Program-made: the position numbers and the translations under genes
Shown: positions 56,315-64,000 of the stretch, one piece after another
Numbering within the stretch: the stretch's first letter is position 1
Layout of the letters: each line of letters begins with the position of its first letter
Assembly: GCA_019235885.1 (NCBI GenBank)
Contig: JAFAKB010000051.1
Coordinates: 1 to 64,000, forward strand
Reading direction: 5' to 3'
From: Candidatus Eremiobacterota bacterium
GTDB lineage: Bacteria > Vulcanimicrobiota > Vulcanimicrobiia > Vulcanimicrobiales > Vulcanimicrobiaceae
DNA length: 64,000 bases
Notes under the pieces: model-generated
Seen by the model: the letters and a program-made list of their open reading frames with translations, nothing else
Database searches by the model: none
Told to the model about the DNA's origin: nothing

Positions 56315-57363
56315 CGGCGCCCGACCCCTATCCCCCGCTGCTGCGCGGCGTCCTTGCGGGGCACCATCTGTCGTCGGATGAGATGGCAAGCACGATTGGC
56401 GCGATCATGGACGAAACGCTCTCGCCGGTGCGCGCGTCCGCGCTGCTCGCGGCACTGGCCGCGAAGGGCGAGACGGTCGACGAGGTGGTCGGCGCGGCGC
56501 GCGCGATGCGCGAGCGGAGCGTGCGCGTCGAGCACGGCTTGCCGGTGGTCCTCGACGTCGTCGGAACCGGCGGCGACAACGCGCACACGATCAACATCTC
56601 GACGATGGCGGCGTTCGTCGTCGCGGGCTGCGGCGTTCCGGTCGCCAAGCACGGCAACCGCGCGGCGTCGAGCGCGTGCGGAAGCGCCGACGTGCTCGAA
56701 GCGCTCGGCGTCGACATCGACCGCTCGCCGGACGCGTCGGCGCGCGTGCTGCGCGAGCACAACATCGCGTTCTTGTTCGCCCAGCGCCACCATCCCGCGA
56801 TGCGCGCCGTCGGCCCGATTCGGCGCGAGCTCGGCGTGCGGACCGTCTTCAACGTGCTCGGGCCGCTGACGAACCCGGCCGGTGCGAACCGCCAAGTGAT
56901 CGGCGTCGCGCGCCCGGAGCACGTCTCGCTCGTCGGCGACGCGCTGCGCGCGCTCGGCGCCGAAGCCGGCGCGGTGATCCACGCGGAAGACGGGCTCGAC
57001 GAAATCTCCGGCGAGGCGCCGACCGATGTGCTGCAGTTCGACCGCTCCGGCGTGCGGCGCTGGAAGCTCGAGCCGGCCGAGTACGGCGTGCGCGCGTCGC
57101 GCGCGGAGATTCGCGGCGGCGACGCCGCCGTCAATGCGGCCGCGGTGCTCGCGATTCTCGGCGGCGAGCGGAGCCCGCGCGCCGATCTGGTCTGTCTCAA
57201 CGCCGCGCTTGCGCTCGTCGTCGCCGGCGAGGCGGTCGACGTCCACGACGGCATGGCGCGCGCGCGCACGTCGGTCGAAACGGGCCGGGCTCGCGCCGCG
57301 CTCGACGCGCTTCGTGCGCACCGCGAAAACGATCCTTCGACGGAGCTCAGGATGACAGTATGA
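56311..57363 (+). CDS. trpD: Anthranilate phosphoribosyltransferase
   Basis: TrpD adds phosphoribose to anthranilate. The protein is 350 residues. The PRPP-binding VGTGGDNAHTINIST, the KHGNRAASSACGSADVLEALG segment and FNVLGPLTNPA are intact. The last codons (encoding DPSTELRMTV) come from a copy of the dispersed TCGAC-type repeat, so the C terminus has been replaced or extended. The GTG start overlaps trpG. Confidence 0.97.
   Translation: MTAPDPYPPLLRGVLAGHHLSSDEMASTIGAIMDETLSPVRASALLAALAAKGETVDEVVGAARAMRERSVRVEHGLPVVLDVVGTGGDNAHTINISTMAAFVVAGCGVPVAKHGNRAASSACGSADVLEALGVDIDRSPDASARVLREHNIAFLFAQRHHPAMRAVGPIRRELGVRTVFNVLGPLTNPAGANRQVIGVARPEHVSLVGDALRALGAEAGAVIHAEDGLDEISGEAPTDVLQFDRSGVRRWKLEPAEYGVRASRAEIRGGDAAVNAAAVLAILGGERSPRADLVCLNAALALVVAGEAVDVHDGMARARTSVETGRARAALDALRAHRENDPSTELRMTV
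57331..57357. repeat. Dispersed TCGAC-type repeat, copy 5 (in trpD)
   Basis: GATCCTTCGACGGAGCTCAG followed by GATGACA, with one extra base in the middle against the consensus. It codes for the end of TrpD and lies just before the trpC ATG. Confidence 0.75.
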
Positions 57364-58160
57364 CGGACATGCTCGAAAAGCTCTACGCGGCCAAAGCGGA
57401 GGCGCGCGAAGCCGACGAAGCGCGCGAGCCGATTGAGGTGCTGCGCGAGCGGGCGCAGAACCGGCTCGGCGAGCGCCGGCGTTTTCGCGCGGCGCTCGAA
57501 GTGGCGCGTGGGCCGGCGATCGTCGCGGAGATCAAGCGGGCCTCGCCGTCAGTCGGGTTGATCGTTCCCCATCTCGATCCGGCGCAAGTCGCGCGCGACT
57601 ACGAAGACGCGGGCGCCGACGCGATCAGCGTGTTGACCGAGGCTGATCATTTCCTCGGCGACCTCGCGTATCTCGACGTCGCGCGCGAAGCGAGCGTGCT
57701 CCCGATCTTGCGCAAAGACTTCTTGCGCACGCGGTACGAGGTCGTGCAGTCGGCCGCATACGGCGCCGACGCGATCCTGGCGATCGTCGCGGGGCTCACC
57801 GACGAGCAGCTCGCCGATATCCTCGACGAGGCGCGGCAGCACCAGCTGGACGTGCTCGTCGAGGTGCATACCGAAACGGAGCTGCGCCGCGCCGTCTCGG
57901 CCGGAGCGATGCTCCTAGGGATCAACAACCGCAACTTGCACACCTTCGAGACGGACCTCGCCGTCACCGAGGAGCTGCTGCCGCTCGTGCCGCCCGGCGT
58001 GCTCGTGATCAGCGAGAGCGGCGTGAAATCACAGGACGACGTCGCCCGCTTGGTCGTGCGCGGCGTCTACGGCGTGCTGGTCGGCGAGTCGCTGATGCGC
58101 GCCGACGACAAGAGCGAAGCGATTCGCGCGCTGAAGGGCGCGCTGAACGTTCCGCTGTAG
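57360..58160 (+). CDS. trpC: Indole-3-glycerol phosphate synthase
   Basis: TrpC closes the indole ring. The protein is 266 residues, a TIM barrel. Catalytic segments are AIVAEIKRASPSVG, SVLTEADHFLG, ILRKDFL, LLGINNRNLHTF and VISESG. The ATG at 57360 overlaps the trpD stop by 4 nt. The protein is not fused to TrpF, unlike in enteric bacteria. Confidence 0.97.
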   Translation: MTDMLEKLYAAKAEAREADEAREPIEVLRERAQNRLGERRRFRAALEVARGPAIVAEIKRASPSVGLIVPHLDPAQVARDYEDAGADAISVLTEADHFLGDLAYLDVAREASVLPILRKDFLRTRYEVVQSAAYGADAILAIVAGLTDEQLADILDEARQHQLDVLVEVHTETELRRAVSAGAMLLGINNRNLHTFETDLAVTEELLPLVPPGVLVISESGVKSQDDVARLVVRGVYGVLVGESLMRADDKSEAIRALKGALNVPL

Positions 58161-58169
58161 AGCGAAGCG

Positions 58170-58817
58170 TTGCGCACGCGGGTGAAGATCTGCGGCTGCA
58201 CGAGCGCGGCCGACGTCGCGCTCGCCGTCGACGCGGGGGCCGACGCGGTCGGCGTGATCCTCGCCGAGGAGTCGGAGCGGCGGGTCAGCGTTGAGCGCTT
58301 CCGCGACATCGCGGAGACGGTCCCGGCAATCACGACGCTGGTCGCGGTCTTCGTCGATCCACCCGCAGCGCTCGTCGACGAGGCGCTGAAAGTCGGCGCT
58401 ATCCCGCAGTTCCACGGGTACGAGCCGGCCGAGGTCTGTGAAGCCTTCGCCGCCGGGCCGTACCTGAAGGCCTACCACGTCCGGGATGGCGGCGTGCCGT
58501 CGCGGGCGGAATTCGACGCGCACGCGCGCCCGTTCGAGCACGCGACCTGGCTTTTCGACGCCGCCGGCGCCGGCGGCCGCAGCGGCGGGACCGGCCGCAT
58601 GTTTCGTTGGGAACTCGCGCGCGAGCTCGCCGGTGCGCGGCGCTTTGTGGTCAGCGGCGGTCTCACGCCGGAGAACGTCGCGGACTGCGTGCGAGCGGTG
58701 CGCCCGTATGCCGTGGACGTGCGCAGCGGAGTCGAAACGAGCGGGCTGAAAGACGGCGCGAAGGTTCGCGCGTTCGTCGAGGCGGTGCGGCTTGCCGACG
58801 CGGGGGTTGGAGCATAA
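58170..58817 (+). CDS. trpF: Phosphoribosylanthranilate isomerase
   Basis: TrpF carries out the Amadori rearrangement before TrpC. The protein is 215 residues. VKICGCTSAADVALAVDAGADAVG holds the general-base Cys, and AVDVRSGVETSGLKDG holds the acid Asp. The TTG start at 58170 gives MRTRVKICG; GTG 58182 is an alternative. It is 9 nt after trpC. Confidence 0.95.
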   Translation: MRTRVKICGCTSAADVALAVDAGADAVGVILAEESERRVSVERFRDIAETVPAITTLVAVFVDPPAALVDEALKVGAIPQFHGYEPAEVCEAFAAGPYLKAYHVRDGGVPSRAEFDAHARPFEHATWLFDAAGAGGRSGGTGRMFRWELARELAGARRFVVSGGLTPENVADCVRAVRPYAVDVRSGVETSGLKDGAKVRAFVEAVRLADAGVGA

Positions 58818-58823
58818 GTCACC

Positions 58824-59168
58824 ATGGCCGATGAAACCGTCGATCCCGCGCGGCGCGCGGACTACGTCGGCAAAATTGTGTTGGTCGGGCTGACCTATCT
58901 CAATCCCGACGGCAGCGAACAAGCGCGCGAGGCGTGGGCCGGCGAGATCGAAGATATCCGCGAGGACGGCATCGTCTCCGTTCGCCGGGCCGGCGAGGAA
59001 GAGCCGTTCACGTTGCCGCCCGAGCTCGAGCGCGCGGAACCCGGCGAATATCGGCTGCGCGGCACGGGCGAGGTCGTCATCAATCCTGATTTTGTCGCTT
59101 CGTGGACGATCCAGCTCCGCTCGGCGGCGGACGCTGAAGCGAACGGAACTGAAACCGAGTCATTATGA
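58824..59168 (+). CDS. Small conserved-looking protein inside the trp operon
   Basis: A 114-residue acidic protein without signal or membrane segment. It is predicted to be mainly beta: [32 protein letters not shown], then [19 protein letters not shown] recall similar small proteins of unknown function in other bacteria. It starts 6 nt after trpF and overlaps trpB by 4 nt, so it is translated with the tryptophan enzymes. A role in the pathway is possible but unproven. Confidence 0.7.
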   Translation: MADETVDPARRADYVGKIVLVGLTYLNPDGSEQAREAWAGEIEDIREDGIVSVRRAGEEEPFTLPPELERAEPGEYRLRGTGEVVINPDFVASWTIQLRSAADAEANGTETESL

Positions 59169-60373
59169 TCGATACCGGCGAGCACACGATCCTTCCCGAC
59201 GCGCGCGGGTACTTCGGGCAGTTCGGCGGCGTCTTCGTTCCCGAGGTCCTCGTCGAGGCACTCGTGCGGCTCGAGAAGGCGATGAACGAGGCGTTCGCCG
59301 ATCCGGCGTTTTGGAACGAGTACGAGACGCTGTTGTGCGATTACGTCGGGCGGCCTTCGCCGGTCTATCACGCTGAGCGACTGGTCGACGGGCCGCATGC
59401 GCCGATCGTCTTCAAGCGCGAGGACACGAACCACACCGGCGCGCACAAGATCAACAACACCGTCGGACAGGCGCTGCTCGCGCGGCGGATGGGAAAGCAG
59501 CGTCTCATCGCGGAGACCGGCGCGGGCCAGCACGGCGTCGCGACGGCGACCGTCGGCGCGAAGCTCGGGATGCAAGTCGATGTCTACATGGGCGCGGTCG
59601 ACGTCGAGCGCCAAGCGCTCAACCTCTATTTGATGAAGCTGCTCGGCGCGCGCGTCCATCCGGTCGAAAGCGGAACCCGCACGCTGAAGGATGCGACGAA
59701 CGAAGCGTTTCGCGAGTGGGCGGCGCGGGTCGAGGACACCTTCTACGTGATCGGCTCGGTCGTCGGCGCGCACCCGTATCCCTACATGGTGCGCGAGTTT
59801 CAGAAAGTCATCGGGATCGAAGCGCGCGCGCAGATCATCGAGCGCTACGGGCGGCTGCCGAGCGACGTCGTCGCGTGCGTCGGCGGCGGGTCGAACGCGA
59901 TGGGAATCTTCAGCGGCTTCCTCGCAGACGCCGAGGTGAAGCTGTGGGGCGTCGAAGCCGCCGGGCACGGCGTGCGCGCGGTCGACACGGCGGCCTCGCT
60001 GAACGCCGGAAGCGTCGGCATCTTGCACGGCTCGCGCAGCTACGTGCTGCAGGACGACGAAGGGCAAGTCCGCGACACGCATTCGATCAGCGCTGGACTC
60101 GACTATCCCGGCGTCGGCCCCGAGCACTCGTACCTGAAAGACAGCGGCCGCGCGCGCTACGTCGCGGTCGACGACGCCGAAGCGCTCGACGCATTTCACC
60201 ACACCGCGCTGCGCGAGGGGATCGTTCCGGCGCTGGAGTCCGCGCACGCGATCGCGTTCGCGCGCTGTCTGGCGAAAACACGCGGGCCGGAAGGGCTGAT
60301 CGTGGTGAACTTGAGCGGCCGCGGCGACAAGGACGTGCGCACCGTCGCCGCGCTCGAAGGGACCGAGATCTGA
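59165..60373 (+). CDS. trpB: Tryptophan synthase beta chain
   Basis: TrpB joins indole and serine to make tryptophan. The protein is 402 residues. The PLP lysine is in [14 protein letters not shown], the phosphate loop is [10 protein letters not shown], and [14 protein letters not shown] starts the protein. It is the TrpB1 type. The ATG overlaps the small gene upstream, and the stop overlaps the probable CTG start of trpA. Confidence 0.98.
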   Translation: MIDTGEHTILPDARGYFGQFGGVFVPEVLVEALVRLEKAMNEAFADPAFWNEYETLLCDYVGRPSPVYHAERLVDGPHAPIVFKREDTNHTGAHKINNTVGQALLARRMGKQRLIAETGAGQHGVATATVGAKLGMQVDVYMGAVDVERQALNLYLMKLLGARVHPVESGTRTLKDATNEAFREWAARVEDTFYVIGSVVGAHPYPYMVREFQKVIGIEARAQIIERYGRLPSDVVACVGGGSNAMGIFSGFLADAEVKLWGVEAAGHGVRAVDTAASLNAGSVGILHGSRSYVLQDDEGQVRDTHSISAGLDYPGVGPEHSYLKDSGRARYVAVDDAEALDAFHHTALREGIVPALESAHAIAFARCLAKTRGPEGLIVVNLSGRGDKDVRTVAALEGTEI

Positions 60374-61176
60374 TCGCGAGCGGCGGGATCGACGAGGTCT
60401 TCTCGCGCGCGCGCGCCGAGCGGCGCGCCGCGCTGATTCCCTACGTCGTCGCCGGCGATCCCGATCGCGAGACCACGCTGGCCGTCATCGACGCGATCAC
60501 CGCCGCGGGCGCCGACCTGATCGAGCTGGGGATTCCGTACGGCGATCCGCTCGCCGACGGGCCGACGATCGCCGCGGCCGGACAGCGCGCGCTCGCCGGC
60601 GGGATGAAGTTCGCCGACTCGCTCGAGCTTGCCGCACGCGCTCGCGCGCGCGGCGCCGCGCCGATCGTGTTCTTCACCTACGTGAACCCGGTCGACCGCT
60701 ACGGCGCGGAACGCTTCGCGCACGGTGCGCGCGAGGCCGGCGCGGCGGGCGCGATCGTCCCCGACGTTCCGCTCGAAGAGCTCGACACGTTCGCGCCGCC
60801 GCTGCGCGCCGCCGGGCTCGCGATCCCGCTCCTCATCGCGCCGACGACGCCGCCGGCGCGCGCGGCGCGGATCGCCGCCGCGTCGAGCGGATTCGTCTAT
60901 CTCGTCTCACGGCTCGGCGTGACCGGCGCGCGGCGCGAGCCGGACGTCGGTTGGATCGCCGGTGCCCTCGCGCGGCTGCGCGAAGCGACGCGGCTTCCGC
61001 TCGCGGTCGGCTTCGGCATCGCGACCCCCGCGCAGGCCGCCGCGGTCGGCGCGGTCGCCGACGGTGTCATCGTAGGGAGCGCGCTGATCGACGCGTACGC
61101 CGGTTCCCACGGCCAGGAGGCCGCGCGCAAGGCGGCGGCTTTCACGCGCGCACTAAAAGAGGCGGTGCAACGATAG
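60370..61176 (+). CDS. trpA: Tryptophan synthase alpha chain
   Basis: TrpA splits indole-3-glycerol phosphate and passes indole to TrpB. The protein is 268 residues if started at CTG 60370. Catalytic Glu and Asp are in [16 protein letters not shown]; the phosphate end has [10 protein letters not shown] and GVIVGSALI. No ATG, GTG or TTG exists in frame between the trpB end and the conserved first helix ([14 protein letters not shown]), so CTG, overlapping the trpB TGA (CTGA), is the only sensible start. Confidence 0.95.
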   Translation: MIASGGIDEVFSRARAERRAALIPYVVAGDPDRETTLAVIDAITAAGADLIELGIPYGDPLADGPTIAAAGQRALAGGMKFADSLELAARARARGAAPIVFFTYVNPVDRYGAERFAHGAREAGAAGAIVPDVPLEELDTFAPPLRAAGLAIPLLIAPTTPPARAARIAAASSGFVYLVSRLGVTGARREPDVGWIAGALARLREATRLPLAVGFGIATPAQAAAVGAVADGVIVGSALIDAYAGSHGQEAARKAAAFTRALKEAVQR

Positions 61177-61199
61177 GGCGCTATTCCAGTTCCTCGGTG

Positions 61200-61229
61200 T
61201 TGACGGTGGCACGGTTCTGCTGGTATGCT
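61200..61229 (+). promoter_or_regulatory. Sigma70-type promoter of the Cys-rich lipoprotein gene
   Basis: TTGACG (61200-61205) and TATGCT (61224-61229), 18 nt apart; the -10 area (TGGTATGCTT) equals that of the rpsL promoter. The start would lie near 61236, and GAGGG is the ribosome-binding site before ATG 61248. Confidence 0.7.
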
Positions 61230-61247
61230 TGGGAAGAGGGTGTCCCT

Positions 61248-62744
61248 ATGCTTCTGTCTCGCTTTTGCCGCGCGCTACCACTCTCTTGTATCGCAGCGGC
61301 GCTATTCGTATCGGGCTGCGGCCCAGTCTCTAGGACGCACGACATTCCCGCCGGATCGGGAAAGCGTGGTGTGCAGTCCGTGCACCACCCTTACCCGAAC
61401 GCGATCATGCAAAAAAAATTCGCGGGACTTCGCCGTGCGGACGCTGCGCCACCGGCCGAGCCTGCGATGCTTCGCGCGCTCCCGCGCATGCGCGGCAACG
61501 GACCGTCGGCGTGGCAGGGAACTGCGGCGTTCGCAAGCGCGCGGAGAAACGATGCCGCCGTCGCCGGAGCCACCGACCCCTACGCGCTTGTCGCGAGCTT
61601 CTGGAATCGCGTGCTTTCGGCAGCCAACCGTAGGTCGAGCAGCAGGCGCACGCCCTCCAACGTCACGGAGTGTGTCGACTGCGGCGGTCAGAGCGGCTAC
61701 TACTTCTACAACATCACCCAGCCGCACTCGGGCGCGTACGGACTGCACACAGCATACACAACGGGCGTGGCGCTAGGGTCGACGTCTTTCGTAAGCGATC
61801 TGTTCGCGCCCACCTCGCGCGAAGGCGGGTCGTGCCTCGAAATCGGGACGCGCTACAGGAATGCAGCGCCAACGTTCGGCGTGACCTACGCCGAGGTGTA
61901 CGCGTACGACTTTTGCGATCCGACGGCGTCCGACCAAATCGGCGTCTTCCACACGTTGCAACCGCTCAACGGTAACTTCCAGACGAACTACACGCGTGAC
62001 TTCGGAGACGGTTTCCCGCAGTACACGTTTCAGACGTGGCGTAATTACGATGGAACGTGGTCAGTGGCGCTCTACAACTACAACACCTCGGCATGGGTGC
62101 CGCAATACACGAGCCGGACGGCAACGCTCAATCCGAAGGCGCAAGGGCCTAACGGCTGGGACATCTTCGAGACGCATTTCGCGATCAGCGTGCAGTGCTC
62201 GTACCTGCAACCCATAAAATCGTCAGGCGAGCGCTGGTACAACACGCAGACCAACACGTGGCAGTTTCTCGGCACGTTCGACAGCACTGCGTACATCGGG
62301 ACCCCCCTACCCGCCGAGTGTATGAACACGGATGACGGACAGGGTGTGGGAGACTACTACATCGTCACCCCGACGTGCAACGACACATGCGTCGACCGGT
62401 TCCACGAGTGGGTCGCAACCTCGTTTCCGTCCCAGCCGCCCCCGCCCCCGCCTCCGCCCGGAGGCGGTGGTGGCGGCGGCTGCTTCGATCCCTCGGTGTG
62501 TTGCGATCTCTATCCAACGGCGTACCAATGCTGCCCGTGGTATGATCCGTCTCTCTGTTGTGGCTACGGGGTCGGGTTCGACCACACGCAGTGCTACATA
62601 ATCTCCTCAGCGCGGCGCGCACCGATGACGGGGACGCGGCGGACCGACGCCCTGCTAGCAGCGACAGCCGAACGCTTCACTGGAGCTGGGGCCGCACGAA
62701 GCGCGGGCGTGAGCATGGCGCTTACGCCACCACAGCGCGAATGA
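61248..62744 (+). CDS. Large Cys-rich lipoprotein of unknown function
   Basis: A 498-residue protein. The signal LSCIAAALFVSGCGPV has the lipobox VSGC. A Lys/Arg- and Ala-rich region (about 25-130) is followed by a beta-rich domain of about 250 residues (CGGQSGYYFYNITQPHSGAY, YAYDFCDPTASDQIGVFH) with many Trp, Tyr and Asn, resembling an extracellular binding or plant-neprosin-like domain, though uncertain. Then comes an eight-Pro, seven-Gly linker and a Cys knot-like tail, CFDPSVCCDLYPTAYQCC and further pairs. The tail could be a disulphide or metal site on the cell surface. Confidence 0.65.
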   Translation: MLLSRFCRALPLSCIAAALFVSGCGPVSRTHDIPAGSGKRGVQSVHHPYPNAIMQKKFAGLRRADAAPPAEPAMLRALPRMRGNGPSAWQGTAAFASARRNDAAVAGATDPYALVASFWNRVLSAANRRSSSRRTPSNVTECVDCGGQSGYYFYNITQPHSGAYGLHTAYTTGVALGSTSFVSDLFAPTSREGGSCLEIGTRYRNAAPTFGVTYAEVYAYDFCDPTASDQIGVFHTLQPLNGNFQTNYTRDFGDGFPQYTFQTWRNYDGTWSVALYNYNTSAWVPQYTSRTATLNPKAQGPNGWDIFETHFAISVQCSYLQPIKSSGERWYNTQTNTWQFLGTFDSTAYIGTPLPAECMNTDDGQGVGDYYIVTPTCNDTCVDRFHEWVATSFPSQPPPPPPPPGGGGGGGCFDPSVCCDLYPTAYQCCPWYDPSLCCGYGVGFDHTQCYIISSARRAPMTGTRRTDALLAATAERFTGAGAARSAGVSMALTPPQRE

Positions 62745-63175
62745 TCGCTGGCACGGCAGGCGTGCCGCCTCCGTCATCGGTGTTCGCGATCTGCAGCCCC
62801 GCTCCGCGAGCCGCTGAGTTCGTGCGAGTTCTGAAGCAGGAACGAGCGTCGAGGCCGGAAGGCGTCGCGCTCATTGTCGATCTCGCCGTTCGGCCGGCGG
62901 ACGAGGACGTCGGCGTGAAGCTGACGTTTCTCGCCGTCACCGAGCTTGGCACGACAATCGCGTCGCTCGTCGAGCGCGTGCCGCCGCCGGCGAGCGCGAA
63001 ATCGGTCACCGGTGGGCCGGCGCCGGAAGGCTTCTGGCGGGTCGTGTTCGAGCGGCTTCCGGACACATCGGCGATTGAGGTGCACTACTACTGGCAGGTC
63101 GCGGGAACGACCGCGGACGGGCGGGTGTGCTACGTCGCAGGCGGACCCGCCCGCCTCCCAATCGTTCGGCGCTAG
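62741..63175 (+). CDS. Hypothetical protein
   Basis: A 144-residue protein with no recognised family. The ATG overlaps the upstream stop (ATGA), so it is coupled to the lipoprotein gene. Beta-rich parts (ALIVDLAVRPADEDVGVKLT, AIEVHYYWQVAGTTADGR) suggest an Ig-like or jelly-roll fold. No clear signal peptide is present with this start. Confidence 0.6.
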   Translation: MIAGTAGVPPPSSVFAICSPAPRAAEFVRVLKQERASRPEGVALIVDLAVRPADEDVGVKLTFLAVTELGTTIASLVERVPPPASAKSVTGGPAPEGFWRVVFERLPDTSAIEVHYYWQVAGTTADGRVCYVAGGPARLPIVRR

Positions 63176-63256
63176 CCGCTAACGCGCGCGCCTCGCGGAA
63201 GGAAATCCCGGGCCGGGGCCTTATTCCTGCACGAAATATTCCCATCGGGAGGCTTC

Positions 63257-64000
63257 ATGCAGTATCGTTCGTTGCTCGTCACCGCGCTTGCGCTTGCCTT
63301 CGCGGTGGGTGGGAGCAGCGCTGGCATAGAACCGGTCGCGGCCGCGAGCGACACGATCGTGTTCGGTTCGCCGATCTCGCTGACCGGCAACTTGACGAAA
63401 GAAGGTCACCTCACCCAAGAGGGCTACGACTTCTGGAAGAATTACGTCAACGCGCACGGCGGGATCAAGGTCGGCAACAAGAGCTACAAGGTCGACATCA
63501 AGTACTACGACGACGAGTCGAAGAACGACACCTCGGCGCAGTTGGCTGAGCGGCTGATCGATCAGGACCACGTCAACTTCATCCTCGGCCCGTACGGCTC
63601 GGGAACGAGCTTCACGGTCGCGCAGATCGCCGAGCGCAAGAAGATCCCGATGGTCGAAGGGAACGGCGCCGCCGAGAAGATCTTCAAACAGGGCTTCAAG
63701 TACACGTTCGGCGTCCTCTCGCCGGCTAGACGCTACCTCGAAGGGATTCTCGAGATGGCGCATTCGCAAAAGCCCGTTGCGCAGACCGTCGCGATCACGG
63801 CGGCAAGCGACGCGTTCTCGCAGGAAGTCGCGGATGGCGCGACGGCGTGGGCGAACTCGCACGGCATGAAGGTGGTCTACAACAACAAGTACCCCGACAC
63901 CGCGACCGACGTGTCGTCGATCATCTCGGCGCTCAAGCAGCAGAACCCGGATCTCATCCTCAACGCCGGCCACGTGCAGGACGCGCTGCTGGTGCAGAAG
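63257..64000 (+). CDS. Liv-type ABC transporter substrate-binding protein (3' end outside window)
   Basis: The first 248 codons of a second amino-acid-type binding protein. The signal peptide is QYRSLLVTALALAFAVGGSSA. The mature part begins ASDTIVFGSPISLTGNLTKE and has the type 1 fold segments GYDFWKNYVNAHGGI, INFILGPYGSGTSF-like NFILGPYGSG, and VAITAASDAFSQEVADGA. A GGGAGG ribosome-binding site precedes ATG 63257. It differs clearly from the protein at 38214, so it has another ligand. Permease genes are not yet in view. Confidence 0.9.
   Translation, partial: MQYRSLLVTALALAFAVGGSSAGIEPVAAASDTIVFGSPISLTGNLTKEGHLTQEGYDFWKNYVNAHGGIKVGNKSYKVDIKYYDDESKNDTSAQLAERLIDQDHVNFILGPYGSGTSFTVAQIAERKKIPMVEGNGAAEKIFKQGFKYTFGVLSPARRYLEGILEMAHSQKPVAQTVAITAASDAFSQEVADGATAWANSHGMKVVYNNKYPDTATDVSSIISALKQQNPDLILNAGHVQDALLVQK

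Noticed and set aside
62430-62480. CCGCCCCCGC/GGCGG tract as a tandem-repeat or CRISPR-like array
   Set aside because: It is only the coding sequence for a Pro-Gly linker in the lipoprotein. No regular spacer-repeat pattern is present here or elsewhere in the window.

Overview
The window is 64 kb of dense, GC-rich bacterial chromosome carrying the main ribosomal-protein locus. The codon use, type-Z zinc ribosomal protein S14, absence of rpmD (L30) and infA from their usual places, and TTGACG/TATGCT-type promoters point to a high-GC, non-proteobacterial lineage. A candidate phylum such as Eremiobacterota/WPS-2 would fit, but that is a guess; the sequence alone does not prove it. No rRNA, tRNA, CRISPR array, insertion sequence or prophage was seen.

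Region 1 (1-10128) is mixed housekeeping: the end of an OmpR-type response regulator with its histidine kinase, a helical-bundle protein, a DNA glycosylase, a thioredoxin-like gene, an MFS exporter and a diguanylate cyclase. The thioredoxin-like gene has an in-frame UGA exactly where the first Cys of its CxxC site should be, followed by a hairpin that fits the bacterial SECIS pattern, so it is best read as a selenoprotein. A four-gene run (PLP decarboxylase, glycosyltransferase, GntA/YcgG-like heme oxygenase, DUF1989) suggests guanidino- or amino-compound chemistry.

Region 2 (10163-32715, 51610-54313) is the str-S10-spc-alpha ribosomal locus, broken into three transcription units. Unit 1 is rpsL-rpsG-fusA-tuf-rpsJ; unit 2 is rplC to rpsM with secY, adk, map and rpmJ; unit 3 is rpsK-rpsD-rpoA-rplQ. 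Each has its own TTGACG-N17 promoter. A 4.9-kb segment (SRPBCC protein, aldo/keto reductase, acyl-CoA dehydrogenase, twin Uma2 genes around a macro-domain pseudogene) separates units 1 and 2. A 19-kb segment separates units 2 and 3. Long inverted repeats of about 145 nt lie at one edge of each break.

Region 3 (32901-51077), the 19-kb segment, holds an epimerase, a LarA-like protein, an altronate-dehydratase pair (UxaA small and large), a complete Liv-type ABC importer, an ornithine-cyclodeaminase-like and a beta-hydroxyacid-dehydrogenase-like enzyme, secreted or lipoprotein genes of unknown role, a DUF2079 membrane protein and a stress protein. The theme looks like uptake and breakdown of sugar acids or amino acids.

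Region 4 (54342-61176) is a complete tryptophan operon, trpE-G-D-C-F-X-B-A, directly behind rplQ. It has tightly overlapping genes, one small unknown gene (X) between trpF and trpB, and a probable CTG start for trpA. The window ends with a Cys-rich lipoprotein, a small unknown gene and the start of a second Liv-type binding protein.

A short dispersed element (consensus GATCCTTCGACRAGCTCAGG plus ATGACA) occurs five times, mostly at gene 3' ends, and supplies C-terminal codons to trpD and rpsC. Several genes have a TANNNT box 6-11 nt before the start codon and no Shine-Dalgarno sequence, suggesting leaderless mRNAs.
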